Source of the DNA: JBICHM01 sp043101835
Lineage (GTDB): Bacteria > Planctomycetota > Phycisphaerae > Phycisphaerales > UBA1924
Assembly (NCBI GenBank): GCA_043101835.1
Contig: JBICHM010000026.1
Span: 1-12,736, forward strand
Length of the DNA: 12,736 bases
Direction: 5' to 3'
This document shows positions 1 to 6,179 of this stretch, in pieces (within the stretch, counting starts at the first letter, position 1; each line of letters starts with the position of its first letter). The position numbers and the translations under genes were made by a program. The notes under the pieces are model-generated. The model did no database searches and was not told the DNA's origin. It was given only the letters and a program-made list of their open reading frames with translations.

Positions 1-1434
1 CTGGCGGCGCCACTGGCCCGCGCGGAACTGCTCCAGACCATTCCAGTCGACGGCGCGCCCGAAGCGGGCCATCAGCGATTCCCAGAACGCGGTGCGTTCC
101 GTGCGCGAGTGGCCAGGGTTGGTGTAGAGCCAGTGCTGGAAGGCGTCGATGGTGGCGACCCAGGGGAGCACGCTGACGACGCCCTCGAGCTGCTCGCGCT
201 GCGCGCGGCGCAGCGCGCCCTCGTCGTCGTAGAACTCGTCCCAGTAGTCCATCGAGAGCAGCTCCATCGCCATGGAGGCGACCTCGGCGAACTCGATGGG
301 CGAGTGGCGGTAGTGGACGAGCGGGTCGCCTGCGCACAGCAGCGAGTGGAAGGCGTGGCCGGCCTCGTGGACCATCGTCTGCACGTCGTGGTGCATGCCG
401 GCGGCGTTCATGAAAATGAACGGGCGGCGCGAGAGGTCGCGCACATACTGGTAGCCCCCCGGCGCCTTCCCGCGCCGGCTCTCGAGATCGAGATCATCGC
501 CGCTGGCAAGATCGTCGAAGAGGCGCCCGAGATCCGGATCCATGCGCCGAAACATGCGCCCGCAACGTTGCACAAGGTCGTCGGCGCCCTCGAATGGGCG
601 CAGGGGCGCACGGCCCTGCACATCGACGGAAAGATCCCATGGCCGGAGCGGATCGAGCCTGAGCGCCGCGGCGCGCTCGCCATCGAGCCGGCGCACGAGC
701 GGGACGACATGCTCGGCGATCGCGTCGTGGAAGGTGGCGCAATCGGCGGGCGTGTATTCGAAGCGCCGGCGACGCCGGAAGGCGAAGTCGCGGTAGTTGT
801 CGAATGACGCGTTCCGCGCGACTTCGTCGCGCAGCTGGATCATCCGGTCGAAGATGTCCTCGATGGGCCCGGCGTCTTCGAGGCGGCGCTCCTGGCCCAT
901 GCGCCAGGCGGTCTCGCGCGTGGCGCGGTCTTCCTCTTCGAGGAACCGCGCCATCTGCGGCATGGTGCGTTCCTCGCCCCGGAAGCGAACGGTCTGCGCG
1001 GCGCAGATGCGGTCGTAGTCCTGGTCGAGGCGGGCGATCTTCGTCTCGAGCGGCACGTTCTCATCGCGGAAGAGCTCCACGTCGACGAGCGTGTCACGCT
1101 CCAGCACGGCGTAGCGTTCGCCGTCGAGCGGGTGGGCGCCGGCGAGCTCCACCTGACGCCGGTCGAGTTCGAAGGAGGCCTTCTGGAGGGGCGGGAGCGC
1201 CTCCTCGAGGTACGTCGTCCATGCGCCGGCGGCCTGCTCGTCGTCGGTGCGGCAGGTCATGGCGATGTAGAGGTTGGCGCGCGCTTCGCTGCACGCGGCG
1301 TCGAGGTCGCTGCGGTCGAGCAGCCAGCGCTCGTAGTCTGCGCCGGAGTCAACGGGGCGCTCCGCAAGCGCACGGACGAGCGGCTCGACGCTGCGCCAGT
1401 CGGCGGCGTCGAGATCGGTTGGCAAAAACGCCAT
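1..1434 (-). CDS. M3-family oligoendopeptidase (PepF-like), C-terminus cut by window edge
   Basis: Zinc metallopeptidase of the M3 family, which cleaves oligopeptides, usually in the cytoplasm. The frame stays open from the ATG at 1434 to base 1, giving 478 residues without a stop. The zinc site is visible: HEAGH at residues 356-360, preceded by 'TMV', with Glu384 in 'EFAEVASMAMEL' as the likely third zinc ligand about 24 residues later, the spacing expected for this family. No signal peptide is visible. Family members run about 570-600 residues, so roughly 100 C-terminal residues (normally carrying catalytic His/Tyr) lie outside the window. The start is supported by AAGGA (plus-strand TCCTT at 1442-1446) 7 nt upstream. 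It lies 53 nt downstream of the NfeD-like gene ending at 1488, in the same direction, so it is probably the third gene of that operon. The family call is firm. The exact subfamily and substrate cannot be told from sequence. Confidence 0.9.
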   Translation of the reverse strand, partial: MAFLPTDLDAADWRSVEPLVRALAERPVDSGADYERWLLDRSDLDAACSEARANLYIAMTCRTDDEQAAGAWTTYLEEALPPLQKASFELDRRQVELAGAHPLDGERYAVLERDTLVDVELFRDENVPLETKIARLDQDYDRICAAQTVRFRGEERTMPQMARFLEEEDRATRETAWRMGQERRLEDAGPIEDIFDRMIQLRDEVARNASFDNYRDFAFRRRRRFEYTPADCATFHDAIAEHVVPLVRRLDGERAAALRLDPLRPWDLSVDVQGRAPLRPFEGADDLVQRCGRMFRRMDPDLGRLFDDLASGDDLDLESRRGKAPGGYQYVRDLSRRPFIFMNAAGMHHDVQTMVHEAGHAFHSLLCAGDPLVHYRHSPIEFAEVASMAMELLSMDYWDEFYDDEGALRRAQREQLEGVVSVLPWVATIDAFQHWLYTNPGHSRTERTAFWESLMARFGRAVDWNGLEQFRAGQWRRQ

Positions 1435-1487
1435 GGCGTGGTCCTTCACGCGGGAGGAACGTGGAAGCGGTGCGGGCAGATGACTGA

Positions 1488-2723
1488 TCAGCGTCCGCCG
1501 CGTCGCACCTGGTCGATCTGGCGCTCCATCTCGCGGAAGAACTGGTCGTTGAGAGGCGGCACGCCGCCGGCGTTGTAGACAGTCCACGATGGGGCGCGAC
1601 GGGCCCAGGAGCGGAGTTCGCCGAGGTAACGTCGGGCGCGCCCGGTCTCTCCGGCCTGCAGCGCGATCTGCATCTTCTGGAACGCCTCACCGATCTCGAC
1701 TTCGGCGCGAGCGACGTTGTCGCGGAACTTCTGCATCTCCGCCTCGGCGTCCTGGCCGACCTCGACCCATTCGCCCGCCTGCAGCAGGAGCGCGAGGTCC
1801 TCCTTGGTGTCCGCGATGCCTCGGGAGAGGCCGTACTTCTTGGCGTCGAGCGCGTTGAAGGTGAGGATGCGGCCGCCGCTGGAGACGATGTGCTGCCCCC
1901 GCAGGTCGTCGCGCCAGGTGACGCGTCCGTATTCGTCGATATCGCAGGAGAGATCGACCTCGGTCTGCATGGCGCGCATGATGAGTGGGTCGTGGTTGCC
2001 TTCGCGCGAGAGCTCCTCACCGAAGCGAAGCACGCCCTCGAGCTGATCGCCCTGCATCGACTGGGCGGTGCTGCCATCGGAGACGAAGGCGACCGCCGCG
2101 CCGAAGTTGCCCTTGCTCATGAAGTAGATCTCCTCGACGGTGATCGACGTCATGGCGGCGGCGGAGATGGCGGACTCAACCCACACAACGGTGCGGTAGT
2201 TGGGCTTGATGTCACGGACGATGACGTCGCGGAGACGCGGGATCTCCGAGAGCGCGCCGCCGCCGGAGTTCACCCACAAGACGACGATGTCGGGGTTGTC
2301 GTCCTCGAGCAGCTTCACCGACTCGCGCAGAGCGCCGGCGTTCATGTAGGGCCCGACCATGTCGTGCGGCGGGTCGCCGAGCGTGATGAAGGCGATCTTC
2401 GTGGCGCCGGAGTCGATCAGGCGCTTCTGCTGCTCGGGGTCGTTCTTCGGATCGGCCTTTGCGGGCCCGTCGGGCGCATCGACATCGCGCTCGATGCGGT
2501 CGATGGTCTCCTTGAGGATCAACTGCTGCTGCTTGACCCCGCCGACTTCGATCGTGATGAAGATGAAGGTGTCGCCCTCGCGTCCGAGATCGCCCTCAAG
2601 GACGCGCCCGTCCTTCAGGAAGATCTTGTCGGCGGCGAAGGCATGAGCGGGGGCGAGCAGCGCCGCGCAGACGACGGCGGTCGCCAGCGCGGCGCGGATG
2701 ATCGTGCGGAGTGTCTTGGGCAT
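1488..2723 (-). CDS. Secreted NfeD/SppA-like ClpP-fold protein (copy 2, Ser retained)
   Basis: A 411-residue exported protein. Residues 1-31 form a signal peptide (PKTLRTIIR, a hydrophobic Ala/Val stretch, then AHAFAA before Asp32). Residues 32-80 form a small beta-rich module beginning 'KIFLKDGRVLEGDL'. Residues about 107-320 resemble the ClpP/crotonase fold of NfeD and SppA peptidases: 'VVLWVNSGGG' (147-156) matches their 'SPGG' loop, and 'WVESAISAAA' (181-190) places Ser187 where the NfeD nucleophile sits. 'GRILTFNALDAKKYGLSRGIADT' follows the family's 'lT..eA...GladgiA' pattern. The usual catalytic Lys is not obvious. The tail is helical and charged, with no membrane anchor or NfeD C-terminal OB domain. 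I chose ATG 2723 because it has GGAG 10 nt upstream and puts the signal peptide at the N-terminus. An in-frame ATG at 2780 overlaps the upstream stop (TGATG) and would add 19 residues. It is paralogous to the gene upstream. Protease activity is unproven. Confidence 0.75.
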   Translation of the reverse strand: MPKTLRTIIRAALATAVVCAALLAPAHAFAADKIFLKDGRVLEGDLGREGDTFIFITIEVGGVKQQQLILKETIDRIERDVDAPDGPAKADPKNDPEQQKRLIDSGATKIAFITLGDPPHDMVGPYMNAGALRESVKLLEDDNPDIVVLWVNSGGGALSEIPRLRDVIVRDIKPNYRTVVWVESAISAAAMTSITVEEIYFMSKGNFGAAVAFVSDGSTAQSMQGDQLEGVLRFGEELSREGNHDPLIMRAMQTEVDLSCDIDEYGRVTWRDDLRGQHIVSSGGRILTFNALDAKKYGLSRGIADTKEDLALLLQAGEWVEVGQDAEAEMQKFRDNVARAEVEIGEAFQKMQIALQAGETGRARRYLGELRSWARRAPSWTVYNAGGVPPLNDQFFREMERQIDQVRRGGR

Positions 2724-2733
2724 GGTCAGGTGG

Positions 2734-2737
2734 CTCC
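2734..2737 (-). promoter_or_regulatory. Shine-Dalgarno GGAG deciding the 2723 start
   Basis: On the minus strand GGAG lies 10 nt before the ATG at 2723. The alternative ATG at 2780 has no such motif, although its TGATG overlap with the preceding stop would allow coupled translation. The choice of start remains open, but the signal peptide position agrees with 2723. Confidence 0.45.
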
Positions 2738-2779
2738 GTCGCGCCGGCGTGGCCGGCTGGCGGTTTGCGTCGGTGGTCA

Positions 2780-4183
2780 TCAGCGCCGGATGCGGCTCGG
2801 GCTCCCCGAGCGTCCGGAGTTGTTGGCGCTCCGGATCGCCTGCCGCAGCGCCTCAATCTGCACATCGATGTTGCTGCGGAAGGCGCCGTTGGGATCGAGC
2901 ACCTCGGCGTAGGTCGTCAGGATGCTGCGCGACTCTTCGAGTGCGCGCAGTTGGCGGCCAAGTTCGGCGCGGCTGTTGGCGCTCTGGTCCTGCGTCTGCT
3001 CCAGAAGTCGGGCGAGCTGATCGACGGCGCGTGCGAGGCGGTCCTGGTAATCCTCGATCACGCGACGGCCCTTGCCGGTGACGACGGAGTAGTCGTCGCG
3101 GATGCCGAGCATGAAGGCGAGTTCGTCGATGTCGTCGGTGGTGCCGTTCGACACGGTGAGTCGCTGGGCCATGTCGGCGTCGAGGTTCAGCACGTCGTTG
3201 CCTTCGAAGACGGACTTGTCGGCGTTGTCGCCCTGCCCGTTGTCCGAGAGGATCGTCCAGCCCGGACCGTCCTGCGGGCGCGGCTCGTGCTCGATGTAGA
3301 CGGGCTCGCCGCCCTCCCACTTCACCGCCAGCCAGTTCTCTTCACGCGCCATCGCGCGGACGAGGGCGGGGTGGTAGCCGTTCTGGATGGCGATGCCCTC
3401 GGCGTGTCCGAGGCGGAGCGAGATCTGCTTCTCGTTCACCGACTCGTCGCTCATGTCGAACTCGCCGAGGTCGCCGATGCCGCCGAGCACGCCGTCGGGC
3501 TTGAAGTACATCTCGCTGCTCATCAGGGGGACGAACGCGGCGCCGCCGCCGGCGCTCTCGACCCAGAAGACCACGCGATAGCCCTGTCGATTCGCCTGCT
3601 CGAAGATTGGCGCGAGCCCTTCGGCCACGAACAGACCGTCGAACCCGCCGGGGCTGTCGGCGTCGATCTCGATGATGATTGCTTCGGGGTCGTAGCTCTT
3701 GGCGTCCTCCATCGCCTTCTCGATGGGCGTGTAGGAGATGACGTCGCGCCGCGACTGGTTGAAGAGGTACGGGATGCCCCCGAAGGGCTCGCCCATGAGA
3801 TGGCCACGCAGCGGAAGGCGGTAGATGACCGTGCCGTCGGGACGGTCGCTCGCGCCGTCGGGAAGCGAGGCGGGCGTCTCGACCGCAGCGGCGCCTGTGG
3901 CGGCTTCGCCCGCGCCGCGCTGGATCTCGAGCACCTCGGTCCGAGGATAGGTCGTCGGCGCTTCGATGCCGGCGACGATGACCACCATCTTCACCTCGGT
4001 GTCGGAGACTTCGAGGATGCGACCCTCGACGACGCGCCCATTGCGGAGAACGACGCGGTCGAGCGAGGCGTCCTCCGACTGTGCCGCGGCGACGGCTGGG
4101 CCGGCGGGCGTCCAGGTCGGCGCGATCGCCACGAAGGCGACAGCGACCAGCAGGGTTGCGATGGCGGTGCGAATCCGCGCCAT
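2780..4183 (-). CDS. Secreted NfeD/SppA-like ClpP-fold protein (copy 1, likely pseudoenzyme)
   Basis: A 467-residue exported protein, paralogous to the gene that follows it. Residues 1-34 form a signal peptide (ARIRTAIATLLVAVAFVAIA, ending near AVAAA). Residues about 42-90 form the same small module ('RVVLRNGRVVEGRIL'). Residues about 117-350 show the ClpP/crotonase-like region: 'IIIEIDADSPGG' (169-180) is a good match to the SppA/NfeD oxyanion loop, and 'WVESAGGGAAF' (207-217) aligns without gaps with 'WVESAISAAAM' of copy 2, so the presumed nucleophile position is Gly213. 'DADMAQRLTVSNGTTDDIDELAFMLG' matches the family's C-terminal motif. The tail (roughly 365-455) is rich in Gln, Glu and Arg and looks coiled-coil. 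The start at 4183 has a strong GAGGAG (plus 4192-4197) 8 nt upstream. The stop overlaps the possible 2780 start of the next gene. The role is unknown. It may scaffold or regulate its paralogue (inference). Confidence 0.75.
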   Translation of the reverse strand: MARIRTAIATLLVAVAFVAIAPTWTPAGPAVAAAQSEDASLDRVVLRNGRVVEGRILEVSDTEVKMVVIVAGIEAPTTYPRTEVLEIQRGAGEAATGAAAVETPASLPDGASDRPDGTVIYRLPLRGHLMGEPFGGIPYLFNQSRRDVISYTPIEKAMEDAKSYDPEAIIIEIDADSPGGFDGLFVAEGLAPIFEQANRQGYRVVFWVESAGGGAAFVPLMSSEMYFKPDGVLGGIGDLGEFDMSDESVNEKQISLRLGHAEGIAIQNGYHPALVRAMAREENWLAVKWEGGEPVYIEHEPRPQDGPGWTILSDNGQGDNADKSVFEGNDVLNLDADMAQRLTVSNGTTDDIDELAFMLGIRDDYSVVTGKGRRVIEDYQDRLARAVDQLARLLEQTQDQSANSRAELGRQLRALEESRSILTTYAEVLDPNGAFRSNIDVQIEALRQAIRSANNSGRSGSPSRIRR

Positions 4184-4191
4184 GGGCTCCA

Positions 4192-4197
4192 CTCCTC
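4192..4197 (-). promoter_or_regulatory. Shine-Dalgarno GAGGAG for copy 1 of the NfeD-like pair
   Basis: GAGGAG on the minus strand, 8 nt before the ATG at 4183. This fixes the start within a frame that stays open far upstream (to about 4663), where it only overlaps the tRNA nucleotidyltransferase gene in another frame. Confidence 0.6.
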
Positions 4198-4370
4198 TCG
4201 CGGCGGGGCCATGCGGGGCCTCGCGGCGGCGTCGGGTCGGTCGGCGGCTGGGGACGGCCGGGGACTGGCGCCCGGTCCGGCGGCGCGTGGCATCGCCCTT
4301 GCGGGAAACGCCCACGCCGCGATTGAGTATACGAGCCCGACCCCGCGCGGTTCTGCCGGCGTGCTCGCCC

Positions 4371-5669
4371 TCAGGCCCCTGCGCCCCCTTCCCAGAGCGA
4401 TCGGGCCAGGTCCAGCGCGTCGCGCTCGGTGGTGATCCGGCCCTCCAGTTGGGCGTCGTAGACGCGATCGAGCACCACGCCGATGCGCGGCCCCTGGGGC
4501 AGTCCGATCGCCACCAGCGCGTCGCCCGAGAGCAGCGGGATCGGCGCAACGCCGCCGTAACGCGATTCGAGCACCTGCACATCGGCCTCGATCCCCGCGG
4601 CGCGGGCGGCGTCGCGCGCGAGCAGCAGGTCGAGCCCCTGGCCGAACCATCGCGACGCCGCAAGGCGCTTCCGGACCGCTTCGCCGGCGTCCGACCAGTC
4701 GAGTTCGAGGCGCGCGAGCGTCTCGAGGGCGCCGGCCATCTCGTCGCGCTCGAGGTTGCTCATGCACAGCGCGGCGCGCCAGCGGGACGCGGTCGCGTCG
4801 GCGTCGCGCCGGAGGCGTTCGGCGTCGGGTGGTGCACCGTCCGCTGCGCGCATGCGATCGAGCGCCCACGCCGCGAGCGCCAATCCGAATCCCGCCCCGA
4901 CCGGAAGGCGATCGATGCAGCGATCCGCCGGGCCGGCGCCGATCGGCGGCTCGCCGAGCGCGGGCGCATCCAGACCGAGATCCTCGATTCGACGGACCGC
5001 CTCGGCGCGCGACGCCGGAGCGAGCATCCGGCGCAGCTCCTCGCCGATGCGTTCGCGGCTGACGCCCGACAGTTCGCCGGCGTGGCGCCGGATCGCGTCG
5101 GCCGTCGCGTCGTCGAGACGGAAACCGAATCGGGCAGCGAAGCGGGCCGCGCGGAGGGCGCGGAGATGATCCTCGGCGAGGCGGACTTCGGGATCCCCCA
5201 CCGCGCGAACCAGGCCGTCGCGCAGGTCGGCGAGCCCGCCGACGAGGTCGATGACGGCCCCGGCGACATTGGCGAGGCCCTGCGGCGCCGGCTCGCGCGT
5301 GAGCGGATCAAGAAAGAGCGCGTTGATGGTGAAATCGCGACGGCGCGCATCGCGCTCGGCGTCGGCGAAGCGCACCTCGTCAGGGCGGCGCTTGTCGCTG
5401 TAGCCGGATTCCTCCCGAAAGGTCGCGACCTCCACCGTCTCCTCGTGGCGGCGCACGAGCATTACGCCGAACGCCGCGCCGACCTCGTTGGCGCGCGGAA
5501 AGATCTCGCGCAACCGGTCCGGCACGGCGTCGGTCGCGACGTCGTAATCGGCGGGGTCGTGCCCCAGGAGCTCATCGCGTACGCAGCCGCCGGCGAAATA
5601 GGCGACATGCCCCTCCCGGCGGAGGGTGCGGACGATTTCAACGGCGGCGGTGCGGGCCCGGGCGGCCAT
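4371..5669 (-). CDS. cca: CCA tRNA nucleotidyltransferase / poly(A) polymerase family (class II)
   Basis: A 432-residue cytoplasmic class II nucleotidyltransferase, which adds or repairs the 3' CCA end of tRNA (or, in the PcnB branch, polyadenylates RNA). The head domain shows GGCVRD (residues 27-32), the metal-binding pair D41-x-D43 in 'DPADYDVATDA', 'VEVATFREE' near residue 80 and the nucleotide-selecting 'RRDFTINAL' (110-118). Next come 'DLRDGLVRAVGDP' and 'EDHLRALRAARFAARFGF', typical neck motifs. The C-terminal half is helical and less conserved. I see no HD phosphohydrolase domain. The length suits the family (about 400-450). The ATG at 5669 is the only Met close before the conserved region, and it has no clear Shine-Dalgarno. 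The gene is divergent from the feo operon and separated by 187 bp from the NfeD-like gene downstream. CCA-adding is favoured over PcnB because there is no basic C-terminal extension, but the two cannot be separated firmly. The symbol is provisional. Confidence 0.92.
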   Translation of the reverse strand: MAARARTAAVEIVRTLRREGHVAYFAGGCVRDELLGHDPADYDVATDAVPDRLREIFPRANEVGAAFGVMLVRRHEETVEVATFREESGYSDKRRPDEVRFADAERDARRRDFTINALFLDPLTREPAPQGLANVAGAVIDLVGGLADLRDGLVRAVGDPEVRLAEDHLRALRAARFAARFGFRLDDATADAIRRHAGELSGVSRERIGEELRRMLAPASRAEAVRRIEDLGLDAPALGEPPIGAGPADRCIDRLPVGAGFGLALAAWALDRMRAADGAPPDAERLRRDADATASRWRAALCMSNLERDEMAGALETLARLELDWSDAGEAVRKRLAASRWFGQGLDLLLARDAARAAGIEADVQVLESRYGGVAPIPLLSGDALVAIGLPQGPRIGVVLDRVYDAQLEGRITTERDALDLARSLWEGGAGA

Positions 5670-5763
5670 AGGGGCGGAGTGTAGATGGCTCCCGGCGACG
5701 AGCCTCAAGCAGGCTGGCCGCCGGCGCCGATACCAGATAGACTGATCCGTTATGATCGGCGTG

Positions 5764-5791
5764 TTGAGAACCATTCTCAGCGGACTACAAT
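5764..5791 (+). promoter_or_regulatory. Predicted sigma70-type promoter of the feo operon
   Basis: TTGAGA (5764-5769, five of six matches to TTGACA), a 16-nt spacer, then TACAAT (5786-5791, five of six matches to TATAAT). Transcription would begin near 5798, leaving a leader of about 65 nt before the feoA ATG at 5863. The -35 box lies almost entirely inside the Fur-like palindrome. A TATGAT at 5751-5756 has no convincing -35 partner. Confidence 0.6.
5765..5779 (+). promoter_or_regulatory. Fur-box-like operator
   Basis: TGAGAA-CCA-TTCTCA is a perfect 6-bp inverted repeat around three bases and matches the 7-1-7 Fur consensus TGATAATnATTATCA at 11 of 14 positions. The TGAGAA/TTCTCA variant is common in iron-regulated promoters. 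It lies about 84 nt before feoA and overlaps the -35 box, so Fur with Fe(II) would block RNA polymerase when iron is plentiful. The match and location are seen in the sequence. Binding by Fur is inferred, and no fur gene is in the window. Confidence 0.7.
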
Positions 5792-5862
5792 GGGGCCTCG
5801 TCCGGGGCGGCGTCGTCGTCCCGGCCACCCACGCCGTTCCCGCCGGACAGGAATCATTCCGC

Positions 5863-6141
5863 ATGGCTGCACAGGCGAACACCCCGACGACCGAATCCGC
5901 GGCCTGCTGCCGGCGCGTGCGCCTCAGCGAGATGCGTCGCGGCGAGACCGGCGTGATCGCCGGCGCGGATGTCGAGGCCGGTGACGCGGCGTATCTGAAC
6001 GCCCTCGGGCTGCGACGCGAAGCGCGGGTGCGGATGTGCTCCTGCGGCGACATGTGCATCGTGGCGCCGTCGAGCTGCGGCGCCAGCCGCATCGGTCTGG
6101 CGCGCGGGCTCGCGCAGCAGATCGAAGTCGTCGTCGGCTGA
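5863..6141 (+). CDS. feoA: FeoA, ferrous iron transport accessory protein (cysteine-rich)
   Basis: A 92-residue cytoplasmic SH3-like protein that works with FeoB in Fe(II) uptake. The family pattern is clear: 'RLSEMRRGETGVIAG' (20-34), 'AYLNALGLRREARVRM' (43-58, the 'L..lGl..G..v' motif) and 'SRIGLARGLAQQIEVVV' (75-91). It carries six cysteines: Cys15-Cys16 near the start, then Cys59-x-Cys61-xxx-Cys65 and Cys72, which is more than classical FeoA and could bind metal. The frame stays open back to an ATG at 5752, but that lies upstream of the predicted promoter, and the extra 37 residues do not belong to the domain, so ATG 5863 is chosen (AGGA 10 nt upstream). It is the first gene of the operon, 38 nt before feoB, and is likely repressed by Fur. 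Confidence 0.92.
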   Translation: MAAQANTPTTESAACCRRVRLSEMRRGETGVIAGADVEAGDAAYLNALGLRREARVRMCSCGDMCIVAPSSCGASRIGLARGLAQQIEVVVG

Positions 6142-6179
6142 CCGACCTGTCGCAGGCGACGGGCGCAGGCGGGCTCGCG

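Noticed and set aside
109..807. Plus-strand open frame of 232 codons
   Set aside because: It is antisense to the M3 peptidase, which carries the HEAGH motif in the opposite strand.
4240..4290. Imperfect GC hairpin in the gap after the nucleotidyltransferase gene
   Set aside because: It has bulges and no T-run. At this base composition such stems are expected by chance, so I do not call a terminator.
4326..4331. TATACT (minus strand) as a -10 box for the NfeD/SppA-like pair
   Set aside because: No convincing -35 at 16-18 bp. The operon may still start in the 187-bp gap 4184-4370, but I cannot point to the promoter.
2711..4435. Plus-strand open frame of 574 codons
   Set aside because: It is antisense to the two NfeD/SppA-like genes. 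Its composition is that of a GC-rich shadow (Val/Asp/Gly/Arg/Leu) with no motif, and the minus frames have signal peptides, Shine-Dalgarno sequences and family motifs.
3966..5684. Plus-strand open frame of 572 codons
   Set aside because: It is antisense to the nucleotidyltransferase, whose GGCVRD, DYD and RRDFTINAL motifs establish the real frame.
5751..5756. TATGAT as an alternative -10 for the feo operon
   Set aside because: The hexamer 17 bp upstream is not -35-like, and the TTGAGA/TACAAT pair overlapping the Fur-like site fits better.
5752..5862. N-terminal extension of feoA from the ATG at 5752
   Set aside because: It would begin upstream of the predicted Fur-controlled promoter, and the added residues are not part of the FeoA domain.
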